DNA from: Symbiodinium natans
Lineage: Eukaryota; Sar; Dinophyceae; Suessiales; Symbiodiniaceae
Direction: 5' to 3'
Length of the DNA: 64,000 nucleotides
Assembly: GCA_905221605.1 (NCBI GenBank)
Contig: CAJNDS010002209.1
Span: 484,164-548,163, forward strand
Shown piece by piece: positions 9,774 through 21,698 of the stretch. Under the pieces are notes generated by a model. That model saw only the letters and a list, made by a program, of their open reading frames with translations. It was not told the DNA's origin and searched no databases. Positions within the stretch are counted from its first letter, which is position 1. Each line of letters starts with the position of its first letter. The position numbers and the translations under genes were made by a program.

Positions 9774-11630
9774 GGAGCCACTCCGACACTCACATTTCGT
9801 GACTTGGTTGGGCTTTGGCCTCTGAAGGCCACTGTGGAACTTAAAGAGCTCATGTCCTTGAAGTCCCCACAGTCTTTTCCCAGCTTCGTGAGGAGTGGAA
9901 CTTAATTCAGCTCATGGTCAAGTCTGCCTCCCTCCCACCATCTCCCACCCTTGGACTTCCTCATGCCCACTTGGGGCCAAGAATCCTTTCCCTTCGGAAA
10001 CTTGCGCGCCTCCCGAGCGGCTGCGATCGACGTCCATGCTCTTAGTGCGTGGATTCGCCAGGGCGTGCATGCCTGCACGATGACTGACTACGTCCATTTT
10101 GCCAGCGCGTTAATTCAGCATCCTGCGCAAAGATATTTTTCACGCTAAACATGCCAAAATGGCTGCGCGCCGAGTGGGAAACGAGCTTGGGAACCAGTGC
10201 GCAGTCAGGTTTATAGGGCTTAAGATGTCAGATAAAGAGTTCAGATAGAAGGTTAAGTGACTTGGGTTTAGCTTTGGGCTTAGGGACATTCAAAGGATGC
10301 TGTCAAAACCAGTCCACGCCCCAAGCTCTACTTTAGCCGTGCGCTGCAACGTAAACGTGCTGCACCTGTCAAGACAAAGAAAGCACCCTCAAGAAGTCTG
10401 TAGCCACACCCGCGCTTTGGCCAGAGCGTGACTTCTGCCGAATGCAAGGAGACCTCTATGCAAACCGTTCCAGAGGTAAAATGGTACACCCAGCCACTCA
10501 GTCGTGAACTTCAACACGCTTAACACTTAGACGCTCAAACGCTCAGACAGCCAGATACTCAGACACTCGGATACCCACAAGTGATGAAATGACTAAGTGA
10601 TTGGGTCTGGCCCGTGAAGGCTGAGAATTTAAGTGACTGAGTGACTCTGGCCTTCCAGGGTCAGACCTATGAGTTTATGTGAGTAGAAGCATTACAATGT
10701 ATAAACCCCTGCCTTGCGGCAAAGAAGCGTCGGGCTTTGGCATGGACAGTTGTCAAATTAGAGATTAGGTGGCACCAGCACATCGTTTGTTAGCAGTGAA
10801 TCTGAATCGCCAGTGCGGGTACGACGCCACATTTTCGGATGGGCCATAAGGTTCAACACACCTCGAAGCAAACGCATCAAGCGGATCCTACCGAGTAATG
10901 TCAGAAAATGCAACAATTCTCGCGGGCCACGTTAATCAGCGTTCAACATTGCGAAGCACCTCATCCAAGTGTTCAAAACGGTGCCCGACTCGGTCTTGGC
11001 TTCTGCCAAGCGCCCGTTGGAATCTGTTGCCAAGCATCGCATCAAAGTCCAGGGCATTCGTGCAAGCAGTTGCAAGCAGGGTCCGCCCCGGTTCACACTC
11101 TCTACTAAAGGACAAGAAGGCCCCCCTGCAAACGGTACTCGCCGTGGTATAGAATATGTGGTGGGTTTGGATGGCATGTCTGGTCGAGGCCGCTCCTCCC
11201 GCCGAAGCCCAAAAGGCTTTTGAGGTGGAGGCGCCCTGCTACTGGAGAGCCGGGTTTCTGGTTGTGGTACTGAAAAGTACTGGAGCGAACATCTCCCAAA
11301 ACATGCAAGACAGCCCAACATGTCAACCTGACAGGCCCCCCTTGCCAACATGCCCGTGTTTGCGCTACGGGGCGACTGGCCTTGATGTGGGGCGAAACTG
11401 GGGCATTCTGGCGGGGCAAGGTCATTTTAAGAGCAACGCTTGCTGCACAAGATATCAGCTCTGCTCATCTGAGGTGGAGACCTCTTTACTTCTGCATTCA
11501 GTCCTGAGATAGCTTCCGGTTTGTGATGGGAACTGCACGAGCTGCGCCGAAGCGGACTGCAGGCCTCGTGCATTCCTTCTTTCACTCTCTCACCCCAACG
11601 CGGCACGCGGGTAACTAGCGGCTACTAGCG
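9774..11630. other. Low-copy region, no supported gene
   Basis: Short frames on both strands. A degenerate stretch of ACACTCAGA-like words lies at 10500-10580. No RNA gene or domain was recognised. Confidence 0.5.
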
Positions 11631-11637
11631 CATACAA

Positions 11638-11905
11638 GTGGCAGGTCAAGCATGGCAGGCTGGTGAGCTCGTGTTATACATGTCATTACAAACTTGCAAT
11701 CGGAGCAAATTACGGCACAGACTATGCAAGTGTAGCTTTCAATCCTGCCTTCGATTCCAGCCACTAAGTTTCATGTGGCAGGTGAAGCATGGCAGGTCAA
11801 GCATGTTGCGCGGCGTCCTGCGCCGTCTTGTGAAATGTCAGCTAATTATGGACAGACCATTCTAAACGCTGCCAGAGCAGCTTTGAATCTTGCCCCGGGC
11901 TTTGT
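11638..11905. repeat. Two copies of a ~130-bp dispersed module
   Basis: Two adjacent stretches begin with GGCAGGT(C/G)AAGCATGGCAGG and share further words, including CAATC..GCCTTCGATTC and GCCGTCTTGT. A third relative lies at 24925-25050. In both places the module sits beside a TATACA microsatellite, which suggests a repeat family that carries or attracts the microsatellite. Confidence 0.5.
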
Positions 11906-11919
11906 CGGGCCTTACCAGT

Positions 11920-12244
11920 ATATTCATATATACATATACACATATACACATATACACATATATACATCTATGCATATATGCATATATATACATATATATA
12001 TATGTATATATGTATATATGTATATATGTATATATGTATATGTGTACATATACACATATACACATATACACATATATACATACGTACATATATACAGATA
12101 TACAGACATACACATATACAGATATACATATATACATATATACATGTATATATACATATATACACATATACACATATACGCATATATACATATATACATA
12201 TATACATATATACATATATACATATATACATATATACATATGAG
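11920..12244. repeat. TATACA / TATATACA microsatellite
   Basis: Hexa- and octanucleotide TATACA-type repeat in which the strand sense flips near 12000-12045 (TATATGTA), making an imperfect inverted array. The Tyr/Ile-rich frames on both strands are repeat translation. Confidence 0.92.
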
Positions 12245-12309
12245 AGAGGGACCTTTATGTACTATGTTGCTACCTCTTTTTCTATATGTATAGAGAACAT
12301 ATGGAAGAA

Positions 12310-14565
12310 TTAAATGATTTAAATTATTTAAATTATTTTTGAGGCCCGTGAATTTAAAAAAATTAATTCGAGATTTAAATTATTTAAATTCGCGGGCCCG
12401 GAAACTAATTTAACTAATTTAAATACCGAATTAAATTATTTAAATTCACGGGCCTCGAAACTAATTTAAATAATTCAAATCAGGATTTAAATTATTTAAA
12501 TTATTTAAATTATTGAAATTATTTAAATTATTTAAACTATTTAAATTATCTAAATGGTCTGGGTTCAGAGAAATCCTCGATCTATTTGAAATATTTAGAC
12601 TATTTAAATTATTTAAATTCACGGGCTCGGAAAAGAATTTAAATAATTTAAATCCGGATTTGAATTATTTAAATTAGTTACGAGGCCCGTGAATTTAAAT
12701 AATTCAATTCGGGATTTAAATTATTTAAATTAGTTTCCGGGCCCGCGAATTTAAATAATTTAAAGAATTTAAATAGATCCAGATTTTCTCCGAGCCCAGA
12801 CCATTTAACTAATTTAAATAATTTAAATAATTTAAATAATTTAAATCGGGATTTGAATTATTTAAATTAGTTTCGAGGCCCGTGAATTTAAATAATTTTA
12901 TTCGGGATTTAAATTATTTACATTCGCGGGCCCGGAAACTAATTTAACTAATTTAAATACCGAATTAAATTATTTAATTCACGGGCCTCGAAACTAATTT
13001 AAATAATTCAAATCAGGATTTAAATTATTTAAATTATTTAAATTTTTTTAAATTATCTAAATGGTCTGGGTTCAGAGAAATCCTCGATCTATTTGAAATA
13101 TTTAGACTATTTAAATTATTTAAATTCACGGGCTCCGAAAAGAATTTAAATAATTTAAATCGGGATTTGAATTATTTAAATTAGTTACGAGGCCCGTGAA
13201 TTTAAATAATTCAATTCGGGATTTAAATTATTTAAATTAGTTTCCGGGCCCGCGAATTCAAATAATTTAAAGAATTTAAATAGATCCAGATTTTCTCCGA
13301 GCCCAGACCATTTAACTAATTTAAATAATGTAAATAATTTAAATAATTTAAATCGGGATTTGAATTATTTAAATTAGTTACGAGGCCCGTGAATTTAAAT
13401 AATTTCATTCGGGATTTAAATTATTTAAATTCGCAGGCCCGGAAACTAATTTATCTAATTTAAATACCGAATTAAATTATTTATATTCACGGGCCTCGAA
13501 ACTAATTTAAATAATTCAAATCCGGGTTTAAATTATTTAAATTATTTAAATTAGTTAAATGGTCTGGGCTCGGAGAAAATCTGGATCTATTTAAATTCTT
13601 TAAATTATCTAAATTATTTAAATTCACTGGCTCGGAAAAGAATTTAAATAATTTAAATCAGGATTTGAATTATTTAAATTAGTTTCGAGGCCCGTGAATT
13701 TAAATAATTTAATTCGGGATTTAAATTATTTAAATTCGCGGGCCCGGAAACTAATTTAACTAATTTAAATACCGAATTAAATTATTTAAATTCACGGGCC
13801 TCGAAACTAATTTAAATAATTCAAATCCGGATTTAAATTATTTAAATTATTTAAATTATTTAAATTATTTAAATTATTTAAATTATTTAAAGTATTTAAA
13901 TTAGTTAAATGGTCTGGGCTCGGAGAAAATCTGGATCTATTTAAAGTCTTTAAATTATTTAAATTATTTAAATTCACGGGCTCGGAAAAGAATTTAAATA
14001 ATTCAAATCGGGATTTGAATCATTTAAATTAGTTTCGAGGCCCGTGAATTCAAATAATTTAATTCGGGATTTAAATTATTTAAATTCACGGTCCCGGAAA
14101 CTAATTTAACTAATTTAAATACCGAATTAAATTATTTAAATTCACGGGCCTCGAAACTAATTTAAATAATTCAAATCCGGATTTAAATTATTTAAATTAC
14201 TAAATTAGTTAAATGGTCTGGGCTCGGAGAAAATCTGGATCTATTTAAATTCTTTAAATTATTTAGATTACTTAAATTCACGGGCTGGGAAAAGAATTTA
14301 GATAATTTAAATCGGGATTTGATTTATTAAAATTAGTTTCGAGGCCCGTGAATGAAATCATTTAATTCGGGATTTACATTAATTAAATTAGTTTCGAAGT
14401 GCGTGAATTTAAATAATTTAAATAATTTAAATAGGTCCAGATTTTCTCCAAGCAGAAACCATTTAAATAATTTAAATAATTTAACAAATTTAACTAATTT
14501 AAATACTTTAAATATTTTAAATAGTTGAAATCAGGGTTTAAATTATTTAGACCCTTTAGGGTTAG
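12310..14565. repeat. Palindromic ATTTAAAT satellite, higher-order
   Basis: About 2.2 kb of AT-rich sequence is built from ATTTAAAT(T/A) words punctuated by GC-rich boxes: GGCCCGTGAATTTAAAT, GCGGGCCCGGAAACTAATTTAA, ACGGGCCTCGAAACTAATTT and a GGTCTGGG..GAGAAAATCTGGATC box. The boxes also occur reverse-complemented, for example AGATCCAGATTTTCTCCGAG at about 12774 against CTCGGAGAAAATCTGGATCT at about 13919. Box spacings alternate around 190, 300 and 350 bp. Large cruciforms are possible. Confidence 0.9.
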
Positions 14566-14699
14566 TAGCTTAAAACCGTATAGGGACCGGAAAGTATAAT
14601 GGTTTTTGACTCTACAGCGCGCTTTTTTACAGTAATATTAAAATAAAGTCTGGCGTCAGGTATGGTCGCTTTTGATTCTCACCATCGAATGCGCGGAGC

Positions 14700-14900
14700 C
14701 TACAGTGAATGCAGTGTTAACTCAACTCGGAGTACTGTTTTCGGTCTCCGGGAAAGCGGGGTACTGTTTTCGGTCCCTGAACACGGTGGTACTGTTTTCG
14801 GTCCACCGTCTCCCCCTCTCTTGTTTGTGTATTGTTATCTCGCCAACTGTACAGTAAACAGCACAGACAACATGGTGGTACTGTTATCGGTCCACTGTGT
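14700..14900. repeat. Short direct repeats of GTACTGTTTTCGGTC
   Basis: Four copies of a GTACTGTT(T/A)TCGGTC core at roughly 14730, 14760, 14791 and 14878, with variable 16-70-bp spacers. The function is unknown; they could be binding sites or the edge of a decayed tandem array. Confidence 0.6.
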
Positions 14901-15113
14901 TTGTGCTTAAATTATTACAACAACATGAAACATATCATATTCTTTTTACATGTGCTGTAACTTGTAGGACTTACATACGGCCGCGTGCCGCGTGCCAATA
15001 TTGATTGCTTGTAACAGTGCCGCGGCCCGCACACGCGACATACCCCGTTACAGATGGTATATATCAACGGCCGAGGTTTTGCGACAGACCTGTTTGTTGT
15101 TGTCTGCAGGTTC

Positions 15114-16883
15114 CAAGTCTTGCTTATCGGGTGGTAAGTGATCGTATGTTTCAAAAAAAATAGTATGTAACACTGAATTTTAAACCCCCTTAACCCCTTA
15201 AAGGCTGCGTATGTGGGGTGGTTTTAGTCTTGCTTTTCCGGGGGTAAGTGTTCGTAAATTTCAAGAAGCAAATATATATGTAACACTGAATTTTTAACAT
15301 CCTTCAACCCTGAAAGGCTGCGTATGTGGGGTGGTTCTAAGTCTTGCTTATCGGGGGGTAAGTCTTCGTAAGTTTCAAGAAGAAATATATATGTAACACT
15401 GAGTTTTTAACACCCTTCAACCCTTAAAGGCTGCGTATGTGGGGTGGTTCTAAGTCTTGCTTATCGGGGGGTAGGTGTTCGTAATTTTCAAGAAGCAGAT
15501 ACATATGTAACACTGAATTTTAAACCCCCTTAAGCCCTTAAAGGCTGCGTATGTGGGGTGGTTCTAAGTCTTGCTTATCGGGGGGTAAGTGTTCGTAAGT
15601 TTCAAGAAGCAAATATATATGTAACACCGAATTTTTAACCCCCTTAAGCCCAAAAAGGCTGCGTATGTGGGGTGGTTTTAAGTCTTGCTTATCGGGGGGT
15701 AAGTGTTCGTAAGTTTCAAGAAGCTAATGTATATGTAACGCCGAATTTTAAACCCTCTTAAGCCCTTAAAGGCTGCGTATGTGGGGTGCTTCTAAGTCTT
15801 GCTTATCGGGGGGTAAGTGTTAGTAAGTTTCAATAAGCAAATATATATATATATATGTAACACTGAATTTTTAACACCCTTCAACCCTTAAAGGCTGCGT
15901 ATGTGGGGTGGTTCTAAGTCTTGCTCATCGGGGGGTAAGTGTTCGTAAGTTTCAAGAAGCAAATATATATGTAACACTGAATTTCAAACACCCTTAAACC
16001 CTTAAAGGCTGCGTATGTGGGGTGGTTCTAAGTCTTGCTTATCGGGGGGTAAGTGTTCGTAACCTTCAAGAAGCAAATATTTATGTTACCCTGAATTTTA
16101 AACCCCCTTAAACCCTTAAAGGCTGCGTATGTGGGGTGGTTCTAGGTCTTGCTTATCGGGGGGTAAGTGTTCGTAAGTTTCAAGAAGCAAATATATATAT
16201 ATATGTAACCGGAATTTTTAACACCCTTCAACCCTTAAAGGCTGCGTATGTGGGGTGGTTCTAAGTGTTGCTCATCGGGGGGTAAGTGTTCGTAAGTTTC
16301 AAGAAGCAAATATATATGTAACACTGAATTTCAAACACCCTTAAACCCTTAAAGGCTGCGTATGTGGGGTGGTTCTAAGTCTTGCTTATCGGGGGGTAAG
16401 TGTTCGTAACCTTCAAGAAGCAAATATTTATGTTACCCTGAATTTTAAACCCCCTTAAACCCTTAAAGGCTGCGTATGTGGGGTGGTTCTAGGTCTTGCT
16501 TATCGGGGGGTAAGTGTTCGTAAGTTTCAAGAAGCAAATATATATATATATGTAACCGGAATTTTTAACACCCTTCAACCCTTAAAGGCTGCGTATGTGG
16601 GGTGGTTCTAAGTGTTGCTCATCGGGGGGTAAGTGTTCGTAAGTTTCAAGAAGCAAATATATATGTAACACTGAATTTCAAACACCCTTAAACCCTTAAA
16701 GGCTGCGTATGTGGGGTGGTTCTAAGTCTTGCTTATCGGGGGGTAAGTGTTCGTAACCTTCAAGAGGCAAATATATATGTTACCCTGAATTTTAAACCCC
16801 CTTAAACCCTTAAAGGCTGCGTATGTGGGGTGGTTCTAGGTCTTGCTTATCGGGGGGTAAGTGTTCGTAAATTTCAAGAAGCT
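15114..16883. repeat. 113-118-bp tandem satellite, about 15 copies
   Basis: The unit is marked by GGCTGCGTATGTGGGGTGGTT, CTTGCTTATCGGGGGGTAAG, TTCAAGAAGCAAATATATATG and a TTAAACC(C) stretch. Starts of the first box near 15203, 15316, 15429 and 15543 give a 113-114-bp period. Later copies differ by (TA)n length. From about 15845 a three-unit higher-order repeat (about 350 bp) is reiterated. Similar ATACCCC(G/A)TTACA words flank both sides (15040 and 17028). Confidence 0.93.
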
Positions 16884-18370
16884 GTGAGGGTTCCAGGTCT
16901 TGCTTGTCGCGGCCAACCCCACTCGGTCCTCAACAGTGGAATTTTCCAGGCTTTCGGCAAGACACCCCCGAAGCCTGAAAACCGAAATTCCCCAAAATCT
17001 GTGTTCTTGCCTCCCGCCGCGGGACATACCCCATTACAAGTGCGTTACGTACCCGCGACAGACCAGACATAGTCCATTGCGACATCTGCGTAAGCAACGT
17101 GCACCCCAAATAGATGCATGATCGTCCTACCCCAATGCGCCCTGAGACCCTTTTTTAGTGCATGAATATAATATAATATAATCTAATATAATATAATATG
17201 ATATATATTATAATATAGCATGATACGAACGTGCGCGCGACAGATGTCTGTAACTAGCCCGGCGTTACAGAGGTCTGTAACAGGTGGGCGCGGGCGCGGG
17301 CCGCGACAACCGGATGTTTAGGCACACAGCCATATCAATACAGTGAAAAGAGCACAATGTATTCGTTTCAAGAATCTGTTGGAGATTCGCTGCGTGACAG
17401 CAGCAGTATAAAAACACTTCATTTGCGTGAATCATTAAGAAAATGCATGGAAAAACACCAGGCCAGCCAGGCCTAGCATAAACGCATCAACGTGTTTTTT
17501 ACAATCATATCGATAGCATCCTATCCTAAATCCTTGAAACCCAAAGCAAGCGATATACCGTAAACGTATGTACTTGAGGTCCTAGATTTTTTGCTTTATG
17601 ATACTTAAAGAACCCCATACAATAAGAGCGCGCAACATGACGCATTCCATGCTTTGGAGTGTATAAATGCATTGGGTCTATAGGCAAAAAAATGACACAT
17701 GTCAGGCCCTGAACTGCGTCATCGTTCCTTCGTGAAAGACGAAGCATGACAGGACACATCTCAAGTCCTGACTATGTCATTGTTGTCTAGTAGAGGGCGA
17801 CGCATGACAAGTGAACTCCAAAAAGATTGACCCAAAGAATTTTACGGCTATTATGGTGTTGTCCGCTGGGATAAATGTTGAGTCAAGAATTATCAGGGAG
17901 GTTTCAGGGACCGCGACTAGTTTCATGGTTCTTATGGTTCTTAAGGTTACTAATCTCATTGTGTTTTTGTTGGTTCTTTTTTCAGCTTCAGATTAGGCGG
18001 CGAAGAGTAAAGAACAAGAACCCCTGAAAACATTTAGGGGTGCGGTTGCAGCTGTAAGTTTCTTGACTTGACGAGGACAATGCCGGCTTTTGTGACTTCA
18101 AGCGCAGTACTGAACAATGGATTTAAGGTTTGAGATTTGAGGGTACGGTTTTTAGACGGACAAGGCTTCGACAATTGCAGGCTTTGGATATTGGAGTTCA
18201 GACGCTGGCGTTAGCGAGTGCACCGTCTCGTCATGCTTCGGCTGCATCAAGCCTTTGCTCAAGTTGTACGTCTTTTCTTCGGCGTTCTTGCGTTGTACCT
18301 CGCAGGCCAGCCTTTGCAGATTGCAGATTGACCATCTGTAAGAACTTTATTTTGATTCGTTATACAAATT
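16884..18370. other. Unassigned region with an AT microsatellite
   Basis: It holds an AATATA-type microsatellite at 17167-17222 and GC-rich sequence at 17230-17310. Short frames occur at 17526-17996 on both strands, but none has a recognisable motif. I see no supported gene. Confidence 0.5.
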
Positions 18371-18378
18371 CAGGCGTC

Positions 18379-18605
18379 ATGGGGAAGAGCAAGAAGCGCC
18401 AGTCGGACAAGGACAAGAAACACCAGTCGCCGCACACGACGTGGAAGAAGAACTCCCGAGCGATGGCTCTCCTCTTAGTTTTTTTACTTTTTTCGGCGAC
18501 TTTAGCTCTGCATGTTAAAATCACGTTGATAAGGAACACTAGGAGTCCCTTCGCCAGAAGAAGAAGCAAGAGGAAGAGAAGAAGAACAAGGCCATTCGAC
18601 TGTAG
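18379..18605 (+). CDS. Possible two-exon gene for a 47-residue basic protein
   Basis: Exon 1 (18379-18459) starts with ATG and encodes a very Lys-rich peptide (MGKSKKRQSDKDKKHQ). A GC...AG intron of 83 nt (18460-18542) would join it in phase to exon 2 (18543-18605), which encodes a Lys/Glu helix-like tail (RQKKKQEEEKKNKAIRL) and ends in TAG. The composition resembles small nucleolar or ribosome-associated basic proteins, but no family is recognised. The unspliced frame also stays open and would give a longer protein, so splicing is an inference. Confidence 0.4.
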
Positions 18606-18660
18606 ACGTTCATACGAACTGGAGCATAGTATCTCTAACTGCAAGAATTTGTTTACATGA

Positions 18661-19338
18661 AGAGCAATATTACTATGCTAAGGAAGTAAAGTTTTGTGCA
18701 CTGGCTGGAGGTGAATTCTATCATGAAGAAGACCCCGGAGCCTGCAAAGCAGATCCATTTCAAGGATACGCCGAAGGCTGGCGTGAGCGATTTGAATGCT
18801 GAGTCGTAGTGTACGTTTATGTAAGGTCGTGATGGTGGACTCCTACAAGCACGAGAAACACCTGTGGCTGTTCGCTTATTTTGTTTATGTTTAGACATGT
18901 TTAGACTTCCTGGAATGTCGGTATGCTCATCTAGATTTTCACGAGGCACCACAACGACTGGCGCAATCTGCTTGTTTTGTGCAATACTTGCGAGCTCCGC
19001 CAGCATTTCTGGCAGGGCCGCATGGAGGCAGTGAAACAACCGCATCCGTATTGACAATGATGTTGTAAACTTTACGTTGTCGTGAGGGAGCTCCGGGAAA
19101 GTGCCATTTTGCTCAGTGGAAGTCGCCAGCTCATTGCCGAATTAATCCTTTTACGCTTTTTTCATCGTTTAACACTTGAAGTATTCTCCCCCCGCAATGA
19201 GGTTCGTCTGCGGACAATGTCTTCTTCAGCCTGCGTCGAAGCTTCACTCAACGCAGCCCGTCCTAATCAGCTGTCTTAGTCATAAGAAGATTTTATCACA
19301 CCAGTGCAATCTAAGGTCGAGTAACCTTAGACGCTGAT
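18661..19338. other. Unassigned region
   Basis: A minus-strand frame of 134 codons (18653-19057) and short + frames are present without domain support. I see no supported gene. Confidence 0.4.
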
Positions 19339-19695
19339 CGCAGAGCAGCAAGGCGAGGCGGCGCCTAAAAAGGCAAACCTTGCCTGAGTGCTGCGAGTGC
19401 AAGACTTGCGCTTCAATTCAGCAGTCTCGTCAAGCGCTTCTTGCTAGTATTTAAATTAAAGTACAATTTAATGATATACACATGAGGATAAACAGATTTG
19501 CCGCAATATTTTCAGCTCAAGTTGCTTGTGCCAACTCAAGAAGACTCGCCGGGAGTGACTTGCTTAAATTTATGAGTGTACTCTCTTTCTTTTAACATTC
19601 AGCCGAGGTATACTTGATCGCGTTCACACCTTGGAGCAGACAAATGAACTGTGAAAGCGTACAGAAACATATTCGTGTGTATGTTGCATTTTTTA

Positions 19696-19820
19696 AATGA
19701 GGCGCACCGAGAAGCACATGTGCCTCGGTAAAATAATATTTTTAGTTGCAGGGATGAATACATCATGCATCAACCTAAGGTCTTCGACGATGCGCTGGTC
19801 GAAAATGCGATGGTTGATGG
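19696..19820 (+). CDS. Candidate exon pair with a 24-nt intron (duplicated locus)
   Basis: The frame 19696-19727 (NEAHREAHVP) would continue in phase at 19752 (DEYIMHQPKVFDDALVENA) if 19728-19751, which begins GTAAAA and ends TTGCAG, were removed. A 24-nt intron is unusually short. In copy 2 the last G of the acceptor is changed, moving the AG by one base and breaking the frame. Confidence 0.3.
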
Positions 19821-19880
19821 ATGAAGATGAGCCTCCAAGCTTGACATGTTCGTGTGGTTGCATTCGCTTGTCTAAAGGAT

Positions 19881-20030
19881 CGTCAGGCTGGACGTTGACT
19901 TCGAGTCAGAGAACATATCATCTTCTGCGAACAGTTCCTTGCTACACAATTATACACAAGAAGCTAAAGCAAAAAACATAAAGAAAGCCAGGACGTGCGG
20001 CGCGTGTCCCTCGCTGGCGAGACGACGTGT
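19881..20030 (+). CDS. Candidate exon, Ser/Asn-rich then Lys-rich (duplicated locus)
   Basis: An open stretch reads DVDFESENISSSANSSLL, then a Lys-rich segment and a CGAC motif, ending at TGA about 20028. The same frame stays open in copy 2 (about 22270-22420) with only a few amino-acid changes, which supports coding use. No domain was recognised. Confidence 0.35.
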
Positions 20031-20048
20031 GACTTGACTTCAAGCGAA

Positions 20049-20270
20049 AACGTGCAAGGATCGGATCTCAACGTCTATGCTGAGGACGTCGGACGCCGTG
20101 ATCACGCCCGTCGAATTTTTAAAGCAGCAGCTGAGCTAAATTCCGATAGGCAATACACCATTTTAGTAAGGCGCGCTGCCAATGGCCTGGCAGACGACTG
20201 CGAAGCAAAAGATCTGTGCTTGCCTCAGTACAGCCTGAACTATTTCATTTATATGTGTAAACTTTTCAAG
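20049..20270 (+). CDS. Candidate exon, unknown protein (duplicated locus)
   Basis: An open frame with natural composition (ENVQGSDLNVYAEDVGRRD, then an Ala-rich helix and DDCEAKDLCLPQ) ends in TAA near 20271. In copy 2 the matching frame is disrupted near 22515 by a short insertion. The family is unknown. Confidence 0.35.
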
Positions 20271-20604
20271 TAAGGAAATTCAAAGACGGCCGTCGCCATC
20301 GCGCAGTTACGTGTCAGGAACTTACTACAAAAACATCAATGAACATATCGCGATCCGTTTTTTTTTGAGGGCTAATCGGTCCTGACGGACGACTGACAAG
20401 GAGAGTGCTGGACGCAGAAGTTGTGTTGAGTTTTGATTTCTCGTCATATATACTTATCCGTGCGTGACAAGCAGGACGAACGTGGTGTTGAAGGAGATCC
20501 GTTTGGACGCTAGTCCTGAGGTCAACGACGAGCTGCGCCCTAGACGAGACTTTTCAGTGATGTTTTTGCTTTTCAGAGGTGCGCTTAGATTTTAACGCAA
20601 TGTC

Positions 20605-20844
20605 ATGTTGGCGTATCTGCCAGGAGACCGGAAGATAAGTGTATGCAAACGCGGCGACTTCTCAACATGGAGTGGGGATCTTAATTCTTGTATACAAACC
20701 GTAACTAAATGTTTCTCCCAACATAATAATGCGGCGGCCGAGGATTGCAGGCATCCACCACTGGCATCTTTTCCAGACACCTGTCTAGTATTTAGTTTAG
20801 AATATGATACCCCAGCTGCCCCATTCATGCAGCTTTGCTCATAG
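20605..20844 (+). CDS. Cys-containing open frame, 79 codons
   Basis: Encodes a short protein with five cysteines (motifs SVCKRGDF, SCIQTVTKC). Copy 2 lacks 67 bp inside this frame (matching 20671-20737), which shifts it to an early stop. Either copy 1 has the full exon and copy 2 a deletion, or the 67 bp is an intron-like insertion. Confidence 0.3.
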   Translation: MLAYLPGDRKISVCKRGDFSTWSGDLNSCIQTVTKCFSQHNNAAAEDCRHPPLASFPDTCLVFSLEYDTPAAPFMQLCS

Positions 20845-21456
20845 GTCAGCCTCTGTGACGCACCCGAGCATCCTCAAGCTCCTCGAGATGGAGTAAAGGC
20901 CTCAGTTCCTGTAAGACCGCATGATAACATCACCGCACGCGCGTGTATTGTTTAAGGTCTCGTGCAGCTGACCACTGCTCTGACATTGTCTGGACCTGGA
21001 GGTTGCAAGAACGTTAATATTCTTAACACACATGAAGATGTGACAATTATACATTCTTATCAGAAATTTTATCAAGCATGTATGTCTTCAGGTCGACCGC
21101 TGCAACAAATCCAAATATCGACGATGAGATCTTCAGCCTTCCTCGCGGACAGCATCAGTGTGGCTTAGCTTGTATTATTATTTTATTTTCGTATCATTGA
21201 TAATATTAATGTTTTTAGTAATACTAGTATTATTATAACTATTTGTTTGACTAAAATTTAATCGAAAACAATGCATTACCATGACTGCAGGGAAGCCCAT
21301 CGGGTTTTGCTTCAAGATGGACAGTATCTTTACTTGGTGTTTCTGAGCTGCGTCTAAGATTCGAATGTCTCTCTACAATCCTGCACGCTTCCATTTTCAA
21401 GGCGACACTTTGGCGAAGAATATAATGTTTCGGACCTTGACGACCAAGAAGACTGC

Positions 21457-21698
21457 AACGACAAAGGCTCATCGAATTCTTGTTCTGTGTGAGTTCTTTT
21501 TCTTGTGCTAGGAATTAAGAGAGGCATGCTCATGAGCAAGATTGTCGCGATTCTCCTGGTACAAGGTCTTTGCGCGACGACAAAGGCTCATCGAATTCTT
21601 GTTCTGTGTGAGTTCTTTTTCTTGTGCTAGGAATGAAAAGAGGCATGCTCATGAGCAAGATTGTCGCGATTCTCCTGGTACAAGGTCTTTGCGCGCAA
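21457..21698. repeat. Tandem duplication of ~120 bp carrying a signal-peptide-like exon
   Basis: The stretch from CGACAAAGGCTCATCGAATTC through GGTCTTTGCGCG occurs twice back to back. Each unit contains the codons MSKIVAILLVQGLCA, a Lys start followed by a hydrophobic core and a small-residue cleavage-like end. Confidence 0.9.

Noticed and set aside
11775-12313. Tyr/Ile/His-rich frames of up to 172 codons on both strands
   Set aside because: Microsatellite translation.
12310-16883. CRISPR-like spaced repeats
   Set aside because: The repeats are long tandem satellites with related, not unique, spacers, in a eukaryotic context without cas genes.
19099-19116. GTGCCATTTTGCTCAGTGG, resembling a spliced-leader relic
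   Set aside because: It needs a gap and mismatches, and no tandem relics or gene start follow.
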